Below, piece after piece: positions 35,175-43,716 of a stretch of 64,000 nucleotides of DNA. Under the pieces are notes generated by a model. The model did no database searches. It was not told where the DNA came from and saw nothing but the letters and a program-made list of their open reading frames with translations. The position numbers and the translations under genes are program-made. Positions within the stretch are counted from its first letter, which is position 1. Every line of letters starts with the position of its first letter. The stretch is from Faeciplasma gallinarum (GTDB lineage: Bacteria; Bacillota; Clostridia; Oscillospirales; Ruminococcaceae): NCBI GenBank assembly GCA_018711085.1, contig DVIR01000039.1, positions 7,995 through 71,994 on the forward strand, written 5' to 3'.

Positions 35175-35192
35175 TAAGGCAAAGGCGTCTTA
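35175..35192 (+). promoter_or_regulatory. ANTAR-type antiterminator hairpin 1, glnN leader
   Basis: RNA UAAGGC-AAAGGC-GUCUUA: a 6-bp stem with the hexaloop AAAGGC (A1, G4), identical in loop to that of the glutamate synthase leader although the stem differs. It shares its loop and 3' arm with the terminator 35181-35228. Confidence 0.75.
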
Positions 35193-35228
35193 GAGAACAC
35201 ACGAATCTCTAAGACGCTTTATTTTTTT
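35181..35228 (+). terminator. First leader terminator upstream of glnN
   Basis: AAAGGCGTCTTAGAG pairs with CTCTAAGACGCTTT (one bulged G), followed by a run of seven T (35222-35228). It may also end trpB2 transcripts. Confidence 0.9.
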
Positions 35229-35278
35229 ACCGCCTTATAGGCGCTTTATGCTTTTCGGCAATGTATCACACACCTGCG

Positions 35279-35306
35279 CTGAAAGTCGGGCACACATAAA
35301 AATACT
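35279..35306 (+). promoter_or_regulatory. Possible second, weak promoter before glnN
   Basis: CTGAAA (35279-35284), 16-bp spacer, AATACT (35301-35306). It is a poor match, noted because its start site would again fall a few bases before a hexaloop hairpin. Confidence 0.3.
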
Positions 35307-35314
35307 TGTTTATA

Positions 35315-35334
35315 TTCGGGCAATGACGTCTGAG
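35315..35334 (+). promoter_or_regulatory. ANTAR-type antiterminator hairpin 2, glnN leader
   Basis: RNA UUCGGGC-AAUGAC-GUCUGAG: a 7-bp stem with three G-U pairs and a hexaloop with A1 and G4. It overlaps the 5' arm of the second terminator (35317-35368). It is weaker evidence than the first site because the loop differs and the stem has wobble pairs. Confidence 0.55.
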
Positions 35335-35368
35335 CTAAGATAAGCTAAGGCGCATTGTCCGTTTTTTT
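35317..35368 (+). terminator. Second leader terminator upstream of glnN
   Basis: CGGGCAATG...CGTCTGAGCT pairs with AGCTAAGGCG.CATTGTCCG with one bulge, loop AAGATA, followed by seven T (35362-35368), 24 bases before the glnN start. An upstream CGGCAATG (35256-35263) could compete for the same 3' arm. Confidence 0.85.
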
Positions 35369-35391
35369 ATTTACGAAAAGGAGAGTTGGTT

Positions 35392-37491
35392 ATGAGCAGT
35401 TCAAAGGTTTCTGAGATCTTCGGCACTAAAGTGTTTGATGACAGAGTGATGAAGGCAAATCTCCCTCCGGAAATTTACAGGTCATTAAAAAAGACTATTG
35501 ACGAGGGTGCGAGACTTGATTTACACGTTGCGGACGCAGTTGCCGCCGCCATGAAGGATTGGGCAATCGCCAACGGCGCGACCCATTTCACTCACTGGTT
35601 CCAGCCGCTTACCGGCATCACCGCGGAGAAGCATGACGCATTTATTTCTCCCGCACCGGACGGCAGGGTGATTATGGAGTTTTCCGGCAAGGAGCTTATA
35701 AAGGGCGAGCCGGATGCCTCGAGCTTCCCCTCCGGAGGATTAAGAGCTACGTTTGAGGCAAGAGGATACACGGCATGGGATCCCACGTCCTATGCGTTCA
35801 TAAAGGACAGCACGCTTTGCATACCCACAGCGTTCTGCTCCTACGGCGGAGAGGCTCTTGACAAGAAGACCCCGCTGCTCCGCTCCATGGAGGCGCTCAA
35901 TAAGCAGGCGCTCAGAATACTCAAGCTCTTCGGAAACGACACCGTCAAGTGCGTGAGAACTTCCGTGGGACCCGAGCAGGAATACTTCCTTGTTCCCAAG
36001 GAGCTTTATGAGAAGAGAAAAGACCTCGTCTTTACCGGAAGAACGCTTTTCGGTGCAAAGCCGCCAAAGGGACAGGAGCTTGACGACCACTACTTCGGAG
36101 CAATCAAGCCCAGAGTCGCGGAGTACATGAAGGACCTCAACGAAGAGCTGTGGAAGCTCGGTATCCTCGCCAAGACACAGCACAACGAGGTTGCACCGTC
36201 TCAGCACGAGCTTGCGCCGATATACTCCACCACAAACATCGCAACAGACCACAACCAGCTCACCATGGAAATGATGCAAAAGGTCGCCGCAAGACACGGA
36301 CTTGTCTGCCTGCTCCATGAGAAGCCCTTCGCAGGAGTGAACGGAAGCGGAAAGCACAACAACTGGTCCATCTCAACCGACACCGGCGTAAACCTTTTGA
36401 CTCCCGGCGAAACTCCTTACGAGAACGCACAGTTTTTGCTCTTCCTTTGCGCTGTAATCAAGGCTGTGGACGACTATCAGGATCTTTTGAGACTTTCAGT
36501 CGCTACGGCGGGCAACGACCACAGATTGGGCGCTAACGAGGCGCCTCCGGCAGTCGTATCCATGTTCCTGGGCGATGAGCTGACCGCTGTTTTGGACGCC
36601 ATCGAAAACGATACGCCCTATAACGGAGCGGAAAAGACGGTCATGAAGCTCGGCGTGCATGTTTTGCCGAGGTTCACACGCGATACCACAGACCGCAACC
36701 GCACATCTCCCTTCGCATTTACCGGCAACAAGTTCGAGTTCAGAATGCTCGGCTCTTCAAACTCCATCGCCTGCGCAAACATCATGCTCAACGCTGCTGT
36801 TGCAGAGTCGCTGAAGATATATGCGGACAGACTTGAGGGAGCAGAGGACTTTGAATCGGCACTTCATGCGATGATCAAAAAGACCATCAAGGATCACAAG
36901 AGAATCATCTTCAACGGCAACGGCTACGATGACGCATGGATAAAGGAAGCTACCGAGGTAAGGGGACTTCTCAACCTCAAGACTACACCTGACTGCATGC
37001 CGAGGCTGCTTGACAAGAAGAATGTAGATATGCTCACATCCCACAAGGTGTTCTCCGTGGCCGAGCTTCACTCAAGATGCGATATAATGCTCGACAACTA
37101 CTGCAAGTCGGTAAACATCGAGGCAAACACAATGGTCGATATGGCGAGAAAGCAGATAATGCCCGCGATCGAGGCATACGTATCAGACCTCGCAAAGGCT
37201 TGCACAAGAAAGCTTGCGGTTTCCGACAAGATAAGCATCAAGACCGAAAAAGGACTTATTGAAAAGCTCTCCGCCCTCACCGATAAGATCGACGAGGCAA
37301 CCGAGGCGCTTGAGGAGGCAATCGCATCCTACAAGAAGATCACAGATGTGACCGAGGCGTCATACCGCATCAGGGACGACATACTTCCCAAGATGGATGC
37401 GCTAAGAGCGCCCTGCGACGAGGCGGAGACCCTCACCGCGGAAAAATACTGGCCCTTCCCGACCTACGACAAGCTGTTGTTCGGGGTGTAA
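35392..37491 (+). CDS. glnN: Glutamine synthetase type III
   Basis: ATP-dependent ammonia assimilation into glutamine. The start is the ATG at 35392 (699 aa) behind AAAAGGAGAG; a TTG at 35386 is less likely. Type III hallmarks are the length near 700, VGPEQEYFLV, HNEVAPSQHELAPIY with metal-binding glutamates intact, GKHNNWS, and TAGNDHRLGANEAPPA. The C terminus is the helical extension typical of this class. Unlike the type I homologue at 26819, all key residues seen are present, so this is the likely working enzyme. It is followed by amt and asnB in one operon. Confidence 0.96.
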   Translation: MSSSKVSEIFGTKVFDDRVMKANLPPEIYRSLKKTIDEGARLDLHVADAVAAAMKDWAIANGATHFTHWFQPLTGITAEKHDAFISPAPDGRVIMEFSGKELIKGEPDASSFPSGGLRATFEARGYTAWDPTSYAFIKDSTLCIPTAFCSYGGEALDKKTPLLRSMEALNKQALRILKLFGNDTVKCVRTSVGPEQEYFLVPKELYEKRKDLVFTGRTLFGAKPPKGQELDDHYFGAIKPRVAEYMKDLNEELWKLGILAKTQHNEVAPSQHELAPIYSTTNIATDHNQLTMEMMQKVAARHGLVCLLHEKPFAGVNGSGKHNNWSISTDTGVNLLTPGETPYENAQFLLFLCAVIKAVDDYQDLLRLSVATAGNDHRLGANEAPPAVVSMFLGDELTAVLDAIENDTPYNGAEKTVMKLGVHVLPRFTRDTTDRNRTSPFAFTGNKFEFRMLGSSNSIACANIMLNAAVAESLKIYADRLEGAEDFESALHAMIKKTIKDHKRIIFNGNGYDDAWIKEATEVRGLLNLKTTPDCMPRLLDKKNVDMLTSHKVFSVAELHSRCDIMLDNYCKSVNIEANTMVDMARKQIMPAIEAYVSDLAKACTRKLAVSDKISIKTEKGLIEKLSALTDKIDEATEALEEAIASYKKITDVTEASYRIRDDILPKMDALRAPCDEAETLTAEKYWPFPTYDKLLFGV

Positions 37492-37523
37492 TAAATAAAG
37501 GGGAAAGAAAGGAATGATTCACT

Positions 37524-39281
37524 ATGCAATTTGACTTAGTCGATACGCTATGGGTGTTCCTGTGCGCAATACTGGTGTTCTTTATGAACCTGGGCTTTGC
37601 AACAGTCGAAGCGGGATTTGCCCGTTCCAAAAACACAGTCAACATCCTGTCAAAGAACTTTATTGTCTTTGCAGTTTCATCTCTTGGCTTCATGCTTTTG
37701 GGCTGGGGTCTGATGTTCGGAGGAGACAACCCGATAGTAGGAACGGAAAACCTGTGGATTTTGGGCGGAACAGACCTGTCTGTTTATGACGACACCCTCA
37801 CATCAAGCGTTCCGTTCTGGGGCAAATTCTTCTTCCAGCTTGTTTTCTGCGGAACGGCTGCCACGATAGTTTCCGGAGCCGTTGCGGAAAGAGTAAAGTA
37901 CATATCATTTATCATTTTCTCATTCGTGCTGACACTTCTCATCTATCCAATAGTCGGTCACTGGATATGGGGCGGAGGATGGCTTGCTGACCTTGGATTC
38001 CAGGACTTCGCCGGTGATACCGCCGTCCACTCCGTAGGAGGTTGGGCTGCACTCGCAGGAGCGATGCTCTTAGGTCCTCGTATAGGCAAGTATGATAAGA
38101 ACAAACGTCCGCGCGCTATTCCCGGTCACAGCATGTCGCTTGCCGTCATAGGATTGTTCGTATTGTGGCTCGGCTGGTTCGGATTCAACCCTGGCTCGAC
38201 AATGAGCTTCCAGAACCCGTCTGACGTAATGCACATACTCATGACGACCAACAGCTCTGCTATCGCCGCCGTAATGACGTCAACCATAACGGCGTGGATA
38301 TTCATAGGCAAGCCTGACCTCGGCATGACGATAAACGGATGCCTTGCAGGTCTTGTAGGAGTAACCGCAAGCTGTGCGTATGTAACCGTAGGCGCATCGC
38401 TCCTGATAGGCGCAATCGCCGGAATAATCGTTGTCTTTGCCGTAATGTTCTTTGACCGCATAGGCATAGACGACCCCGTGGGCGCTACATCAGTTCACCT
38501 TTGCTGCGGAGTGTTCGGAACAATATGCGTAGGACTCTTCGCAAAGGAAGGCGTTACATCCCTCTCCACTAAAAACGGACTGTTCTACGGCGGAGGATTC
38601 GGACTCTTGGGAGTACAGCTGCTTGGCATAGTTGCTGTCGGAGCATTCGTGTTTGCAGCTTCAATGCTCGTTTGGTTCGTCCTTAAGAAGACTGTCGGCA
38701 TACGCGTTCCCGCCGAAGAGGAAATCGCCGGACTGGATATCGGAGAGCACGGCAACCGCGCTTATCCCGACTTTGCACCTGCCGTTGACAGCGTTGACTA
38801 CAGCGCCGTTGATACTCTTGCAGTCGCCGCACCTGCGACCGCCGAGGCAACTGCCACTGTAGAAGAGGCTGTTCCGGTAGCTCATGAGACGGTTAAGAAG
38901 GTAGTCGAGCATGCCGATGGCGCACCTAAGTTCACAAAGATCGAAATCATCTGCAAGGAGTCCCGCTTTGAGGCGCTCAAGAACGCAATGAGCGGACTCG
39001 GAATCACTGGAATGACTGTTACCCACGTCTTAGGCTGCGGCCAGCAAAAGGGCAAGCCCGAGTACTATCGCGGAGCAGAGGTTGAGGCAACGCTTCTTCC
39101 TAAGATTCAGCTCGATATCGTTGTGAGCAAGGTACCTGTCAGAACGGTAATAGAGACGGCTAAGAAGGTATTGTACACCGGTCATATCGGAGACGGAAAG
39201 ATCTTTGTATACGATGTCGAAAACGTCGTAAAGGTCAGAACCGGCGAAGAAGGCTACGCCGCTCTTCAGGATGTAGAGTAA
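37524..39281 (+). CDS. amt: Ammonium transporter fused to a C-terminal PII signalling domain
   Basis: Residues 1 to about 405 are an Amt channel with eleven predicted membrane spans (starting with FFMNLGFATVEAGFARSKN; WIWGGGWL and the twin-histidine segments follow). An Ala/Glu/Val-rich linker (about 425-468) leads to a complete PII domain (470-585) with FTKIEII, a T loop GQQKGKPEYYRGAEVEATLLPK, and the B loop TGHIGDGKIFV. Val replaces the tyrosine that is uridylylated in proteobacterial PII. Fusion places the gate and its regulator in one chain. It lies 32 bp after glnN. Confidence 0.94.
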   Translation: MQFDLVDTLWVFLCAILVFFMNLGFATVEAGFARSKNTVNILSKNFIVFAVSSLGFMLLGWGLMFGGDNPIVGTENLWILGGTDLSVYDDTLTSSVPFWGKFFFQLVFCGTAATIVSGAVAERVKYISFIIFSFVLTLLIYPIVGHWIWGGGWLADLGFQDFAGDTAVHSVGGWAALAGAMLLGPRIGKYDKNKRPRAIPGHSMSLAVIGLFVLWLGWFGFNPGSTMSFQNPSDVMHILMTTNSSAIAAVMTSTITAWIFIGKPDLGMTINGCLAGLVGVTASCAYVTVGASLLIGAIAGIIVVFAVMFFDRIGIDDPVGATSVHLCCGVFGTICVGLFAKEGVTSLSTKNGLFYGGGFGLLGVQLLGIVAVGAFVFAASMLVWFVLKKTVGIRVPAEEEIAGLDIGEHGNRAYPDFAPAVDSVDYSAVDTLAVAAPATAEATATVEEAVPVAHETVKKVVEHADGAPKFTKIEIICKESRFEALKNAMSGLGITGMTVTHVLGCGQQKGKPEYYRGAEVEATLLPKIQLDIVVSKVPVRTVIETAKKVLYTGHIGDGKIFVYDVENVVKVRTGEEGYAALQDVE

Positions 39282-39306
39282 GCTCATCCGAAAAAACATC
39301 ATGTGC

Positions 39307-39343
39307 AGTCGGTGCAGGCGTTTTCAGGGCGCCTGCACCGATT
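39307..39343 (+). repeat. Strong hairpin between amt and asnB
   Basis: AGTCGGTGCAGGCG and CGCCTGCACCGATT pair over 14 bp around a 9-base loop, just after the amt stop and 18 bases before the asnB start. No T run follows, so it is more likely an mRNA-processing or stability element than a terminator. Confidence 0.65.
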
Positions 39344-39360
39344 GGGATACGGAGATAAAT

Positions 39361-40941
39361 ATGTGTTCTATAATGGGATATCTGAAGAGCGGCGCCGACC
39401 TTGCCCTCTTCAAGAAGGGCTTTGAGAGGACTGTATCAAGAGGTCCCGACGATTCGAGAATTGTTGACACAGGCTGTGGACTGCTCGGATTTCACAGGCT
39501 TGCAATAATGGATTTGACGCCTAAGGGCATGCAGCCGTTTGAAAGGGATAAAAGCTGCCTCGTGTGCAACGGGGAAATATATAACTTTAAAGAGCTTGAG
39601 AGCAAAATGCGCGCGGAGGGCTATGAGTTTTCAACCGGCTCCGACTGTGAGGTTTTGCTGCCGATGTACAAAGAATACGGCGAAAAGATGTTTGAGCAGC
39701 TCGACGCCGAGTTTGCATTGATAATATTCGACGCCGAAAACGGCGAATTCATAGCCGCCCGCGATCCGATAGGCATACGCCCGCTTTACTACGGCTGCGA
39801 CGAAAAAGGCGCGATGATAATGGCAAGCGAGCCGAAAAACCTTGAGGGGCTTGTGGATAAAATCATGCCCTTCCCGCCCGGACACTACTATAAGGGCGGA
39901 AAGTTCGTAAAATACTGCGACCTGTCCGAGGTGAAAAGCGTTATACATGACGACCTCGAAACGGTGTGCAAAAACATCCGTGAAAAGCTTGTAAAGGGCG
40001 TTGAAAAGAGATTGGTTGCGGACGCAAAGGTTGGCTTTTTGCTTTCCGGCGGCCTTGATTCATCCCTCGTGTGTGCAATAGCACAAAGGGAGTCCGATAA
40101 GCCTATACGCACCTTCGCAATAGGCATGAGCGGGGACGCCATAGACCTCAAGTATGCAAAAGAAGTTGCGGACTACATAGGCAGCGACCACACTGAAGTC
40201 ATAATGACCAAGGACGACGTTCTGTCGTCGCTTGAGCAGGTTATAAAAATCCTCGGCACGTTTGATATAACAACCATACGCGCGAGCATGGGAATGTATC
40301 TTTTGTGCAAGTGGATACATGAAAACACCGACATCCGCGTGCTCCTCACGGGAGAAATATCCGATGAGCTTTTCGGATATAAGTACACCGATTTCGCACC
40401 TGACGCCGAGGCGTTTCAGGAGGAATCGCAAAAGCGCATAAGAGAGTTGAACATGTATGACGTTTTGCGCGCCGACAGATGCATATCGGTAAACTCGCTT
40501 GAGGCAAGGGTTCCGTTCGGAGACATAGATTTTGTTAAATACGTCATGGCAGTTGATCCGGAGAAAAAGATTAACGTCTACAATAAGGGCAAGTACCTTT
40601 TAAGACACGCTTTTGAAGGGGACTACCTGCCTAAGGATATACTCTGGCGTGAAAAGGCGGCGTTTTCGGATGCCGTGGGACATTCCATGGTCGATTATCT
40701 AAAGGAGTACGCCGAGACCCTTTATACCGATGAAGAGTATGAGAAAAAGCGCACAAAGTATACCCATTGCATGCCGTTTACAAAGGAATCGCTTTTGTAT
40801 CGGGAGATATTTGAGAAGTATTACCCCTCTCAGTCTCAGATGATAGTAGATTTCTGGATGCCGAATAAGAGCTGGAAGGGCTGCGACGTAAACGACCCTT
40901 CCGCAAGAGTGCTTTCTAATTACGGCGAAAGCGGAGTGTAA
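39361..40941 (+). CDS. asnB: Asparagine synthase, glutamine-hydrolysing
   Basis: Makes asparagine from aspartate using glutamine and ATP. I place the start at the ATG at 39361 (526 aa), since Met-Cys exposes Cys2 as the amidotransferase nucleophile after Met removal, and GGAG lies upstream. RGPDDSR and FVCNGEIYN-type segments (CNGEIYNFKEL) define the class II domain, and LLSGGLDSSLVCAIA is the PP-loop of the synthetase domain. Third gene of glnN-amt-asnB, so it should share the nitrogen control of that operon. Confidence 0.94.
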   Translation: MCSIMGYLKSGADLALFKKGFERTVSRGPDDSRIVDTGCGLLGFHRLAIMDLTPKGMQPFERDKSCLVCNGEIYNFKELESKMRAEGYEFSTGSDCEVLLPMYKEYGEKMFEQLDAEFALIIFDAENGEFIAARDPIGIRPLYYGCDEKGAMIMASEPKNLEGLVDKIMPFPPGHYYKGGKFVKYCDLSEVKSVIHDDLETVCKNIREKLVKGVEKRLVADAKVGFLLSGGLDSSLVCAIAQRESDKPIRTFAIGMSGDAIDLKYAKEVADYIGSDHTEVIMTKDDVLSSLEQVIKILGTFDITTIRASMGMYLLCKWIHENTDIRVLLTGEISDELFGYKYTDFAPDAEAFQEESQKRIRELNMYDVLRADRCISVNSLEARVPFGDIDFVKYVMAVDPEKKINVYNKGKYLLRHAFEGDYLPKDILWREKAAFSDAVGHSMVDYLKEYAETLYTDEEYEKKRTKYTHCMPFTKESLLYREIFEKYYPSQSQMIVDFWMPNKSWKGCDVNDPSARVLSNYGESGV

Positions 40942-41158
40942 ACGACACTTTCGACTGATAGCACGCCTGAAGGCACACTTTCGCCCGGGAGCCGGGCAGC
41001 ATTTCATTTGCACCGTCTTAGCTTTGAGGGCGTGGCGCACGGCCGGCAGCACGCAAATTATGCACGGCATAAACCCGCCGCGTCTTTATAGCGCAAACAT
41101 CACTCGGACGGCGGAACATATCATCTCGCACCGATATTACCGGCGTCCGTTTAGATAT
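40942..41158. other. Intergenic stretch without a recognised gene
   Basis: The region between asnB and the shared terminator has only a short GCCCGG-gag-CCGGGC hairpin (40983-40997). I see no promoter, convincing reading frame or RNA gene. Confidence 0.5.
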
Positions 41159-41202
41159 AAAAAATCCTCATGAGCCGACCGGCTTATGAGGATTTATTTT
41201 TT
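41159..41202. terminator. Bidirectional terminator between asnB and the convergent lipoprotein gene
   Basis: AAATCCTCATGAGCCG pairs with CGGCTTATGAGGATTT, flanked by A-rich and T-rich tracts on both sides, so it can end transcripts from either direction. Confidence 0.87.
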
Positions 41203-41218
41203 AAGTGAAGGATGTTGA

Positions 41219-41836
41219 CTATGAAGCGTTGGACAACTGCGTCGTTTCCGGCGATGCTGTTGTCTGTGGAGCAGCTGTCACGCTTTCTTCGGCGGCAGTC
41301 GTCTGCTCCGGCTGTTCTTCGATAATCTCAAAGCTTGTAAACGTTATCTTCATTCCGCTGTCCCCTAAGTCCAAAGAAAGGGGAATTCCGTTTTTGTCTA
41401 ACGTGATGGAGTAGGTCATGCCGTCTGCGTTTCCGGATGCAAAGTTGTTTGACTCTCCCTCTACAACGTCAAGCGTAAGCGGCGCAAGCCTGTCAAAGGA
41501 TTTTACCGCAATCGACACCACCGAGCCGACAGGGAACTTTGACGTGTCAAACATAAAATGCAAGCCCTTAAAGGAGATTTCGGTGTCGTCGCCGTTTATG
41601 GTGAACACAAGGCCCTTTACTGCCTCCGGAGCCGTCAGCTCAACCTCCCACCAGCCGTCCGCATACCTCGACATTGCCGTTTCATAAGTCGTGTCGTCAA
41701 AGTCTATCGCCGCAGTGCAGCTAAAGCACTTTGGAAGGGTTCGCTCATCGGAGGCCTTAGGAGAGCATCCGCATAGAACGACTGCGGCGAGCGATAACAC
41801 TAATGCTGTACGGATTACAAATGATATTTTCTTCAA
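41219..41836 (-). CDS. Putative lipoprotein of unknown function
   Basis: I do not recognise the family. The 205 residues start with a signal peptide and lipobox LCGC (lipid anchor at Cys24). The middle (about 40-165) looks like a beta-rich domain, and the end is a Thr/Glu/Pro/Gln-rich tail (EEQPEQTTAAEESVT...). The fold could be LolA-like judging by the pattern KSFDRLAPLTLDV, but this is weak. It lies 5 bp after the NAD(P)HX dehydratase gene and ends at the shared terminator. Confidence 0.75.
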   Translation of the reverse strand: MKKISFVIRTALVLSLAAVVLCGCSPKASDERTLPKCFSCTAAIDFDDTTYETAMSRYADGWWEVELTAPEAVKGLVFTINGDDTEISFKGLHFMFDTSKFPVGSVVSIAVKSFDRLAPLTLDVVEGESNNFASGNADGMTYSITLDKNGIPLSLDLGDSGMKITFTSFEIIEEQPEQTTAAEESVTAAPQTTASPETTQLSNAS

Positions 41837-41841
41837 TCAAC

Positions 41842-42840
41842 TCAAGCCCTTTCAAATTTCTTGAAAAGCTTTGGAAGGCAGCTGAGTATGTCCCTTGCAA
41901 GCATACCTGTTGTGCTAAGCTCTGCCGAGACTTCTTCACACGCCATGCCCAGTATCACGGGAGAAAGCCTTGCCGCATCGCAGACTTTAAGACCCTGCGC
42001 CGCAAACGACGCCGTAAGCCCCGCGAGCATATCGCCGCTGCCGCCCTTTGCAAGTCCGTCATTTCCGAACATCATGACATAGCCTGAGCTGCCTGATACG
42101 GCTATCGTGGCGGATGATTTTGCAACCACAACAGCGCCAAGCTCCTGCGACAGCCTTTTTGCAATGCGGTATCTGTCCGCTATCGCCTCGCCTGTGCTCA
42201 CGCCGGCAAGCCTTGCAAGCTCCGCCGGATGTGGCGTGAATATCAGCTCTGCGCCGCTTGTACTCTCTGTCCTCGCTTTTCTAAACCATTGTATGCAGCC
42301 GCTGACAAGGTTTATTCCGTCTGCGTCTATAATTACGGGACATGCGGCGCGCAAAATAACCGCCTTTAAAATTTTCAGAGCATTATCCGATTTTCCCATG
42401 CCGCATCCTATCAGTACGGCAGTTGATTTGTCTATTTCATCGTAAAGAGCCGTCATCGCGCGCTCATCCGCCGCAATGTATCCGCTTTCATCGGAGGGAA
42501 GCGGAGTGAGCGTTGCCTCCGGCATGTTTATCGCTGCGGCACGGCATGCCGGCTCTGTCGAAAACAGGTTTACAATTCCGACGCCCGACCTGAGCGCCGC
42601 AAGAGTGCACAGCTGCGCCGCACCCGGGAACCTGTCCGAGCCGGCTATGCATAAAAGCCTTCCGAACGTGCCCTTGTGCGAGTTGACGGGGCGCTTTCTT
42701 ACAAGCTTTTCAGCGTCCTGCAAGGTGACGATTTCAAGCTCGCCGCCGTCAGGCCTGATGCAGCTCCTTATGTGAACGTCGTGTTCCTGCGCATATATTT
42801 CCGCGTCTCTGAGCGCTTTAAATGAAATTCTATCCGACAT
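41842..42840 (-). CDS. nnrD: ADP/ATP-dependent NAD(P)H-hydrate dehydratase
   Basis: Repairs hydrated NADH and NADPH. The 332 residues form the ribokinase-like dehydratase domain (GTFGRLLCIAGSDRFPGAA, VLIGCGMGKSD, FTPHPAELARL, GLAKGGSGDMLAGLTAS). The epimerase (YjeF N-terminal) half found fused in many bacteria is absent; a short N-terminal segment of about 50 residues is unassigned. AAGGTG precedes the ATG. It is adjacent to acpS, a frequent neighbour of this gene in Firmicutes. Confidence 0.9.
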   Translation of the reverse strand: MSDRISFKALRDAEIYAQEHDVHIRSCIRPDGGELEIVTLQDAEKLVRKRPVNSHKGTFGRLLCIAGSDRFPGAAQLCTLAALRSGVGIVNLFSTEPACRAAAINMPEATLTPLPSDESGYIAADERAMTALYDEIDKSTAVLIGCGMGKSDNALKILKAVILRAACPVIIDADGINLVSGCIQWFRKARTESTSGAELIFTPHPAELARLAGVSTGEAIADRYRIAKRLSQELGAVVVAKSSATIAVSGSSGYVMMFGNDGLAKGGSGDMLAGLTASFAAQGLKVCDAARLSPVILGMACEEVSAELSTTGMLARDILSCLPKLFKKFERA

Positions 42841-42853
42841 GGCAGCGCACCTT

Positions 42854-43213
42854 TCAATAAGCTATGACTATGGCCGTGGCATGAGTGCGCGTGTGCGTTA
42901 TGCTTACGCTTAAACTCAGATCCTTTGCAAGCTCGTATGCAGCGCCTGAAAGCTCTATGTACGGCGCGCCCTTTTCATCCCGCAGCGTAGATACTTCGTT
43001 TAACGAAAAGCCTGCCACGCCTGTGCCCAAAGCCTTTGAAAAAGCCTCTTTTACCGCGAAGTTGGCGGCTATCGTTTCCGTCCTCATGCCGCGCTCTTTA
43101 AACATTGCAATTTCTTTTGCGGAGTACACCCGCTCCATAAATCCTTCGCGCTCTATGCTCTTAGCTATTCTGTCTATTTCGATGCTGTCTATTCCGACGC
43201 TTAAACTTCTCAT
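42854..43213 (-). CDS. acpS: Holo-[acyl-carrier-protein] synthase
   Basis: Transfers phosphopantetheine from CoA to ACP, activating fatty-acid synthesis. The 119 residues match the family: GIDSIEIDRI with Asp8, and ANFAVKEAFSKALGTG with the catalytic glutamate. The start overlaps the preceding membrane-protein gene by four bases. A fabG-like gene lies two genes upstream. Confidence 0.93.
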   Translation of the reverse strand: MRSLSVGIDSIEIDRIAKSIEREGFMERVYSAKEIAMFKERGMRTETIAANFAVKEAFSKALGTGVAGFSLNEVSTLRDEKGAPYIELSGAAYELAKDLSLSVSITHTRTHATAIVIAY

Positions 43214-43701
43214 GACAACCTCGGAAGGTAGGGCGAAATCATTTCAAGCGTGCGCTCGTCCGGACTGAAGTGTATGAGCGTCTTGCCAAGCTTGCGGTCG
43301 GTGTACTCTATTGTGTAAACGTCGTCATCTCCGGCGGCGCTTACAACAGTCGCGTCCATAAGCTCCTTTTCGCCTCTGTAAAAGCCCTCGGCTTCCTTTA
43401 AATTGAGCGTGCAAAGGGTCTTGCGCTTTCTGCGGTCGATTATCTTGTCTATTGACAGCTCCGAGCCTGCTATGCAATACTCGTACTCCACGTTGAGGTT
43501 TCCGGACAGGTAGTATCCGCCGTACAGCACGATTGCCGCAAATAAAAGACCCGCGATTATAAAAATTCCGCCCAGGAGCGAGGATGCAAGTATCATCACC
43601 GCAAGCGCTATAAACAGCGCCATTGCAAGTATGAAAAACTGCATGGCTTTGTCGGTGGATTTGTAGGGCTTTTTAACAAGCTGTTCTCTGACCGTTTCCA
43701 T
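43210..43701 (-). CDS. Conserved hypothetical membrane protein (possibly DUF6106)
   Basis: No function recognised. The 163 residues contain two adjacent membrane helices (about 22-42 and 46-66) followed by a cytosolic or surface beta-rich domain (YEYCIAGSELSIDKIIDRRKRKTL...). It resembles small membrane proteins seen in clostridial genomes that I associate, with low certainty, with DUF6106. It overlaps acpS by four bases and follows a fabG-like gene by 15 bp, so it may have an envelope or lipid role. A GGAGGAAG ribosome site supports the ATG. Confidence 0.72.
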   Translation of the reverse strand: METVREQLVKKPYKSTDKAMQFFILAMALFIALAVMILASSLLGGIFIIAGLLFAAIVLYGGYYLSGNLNVEYEYCIAGSELSIDKIIDRRKRKTLCTLNLKEAEGFYRGEKELMDATVVSAAGDDDVYTIEYTDRKLGKTLIHFSPDERTLEMISPYLPRLS

Positions 43702-43716
43702 AACTATCTTCCTCCA

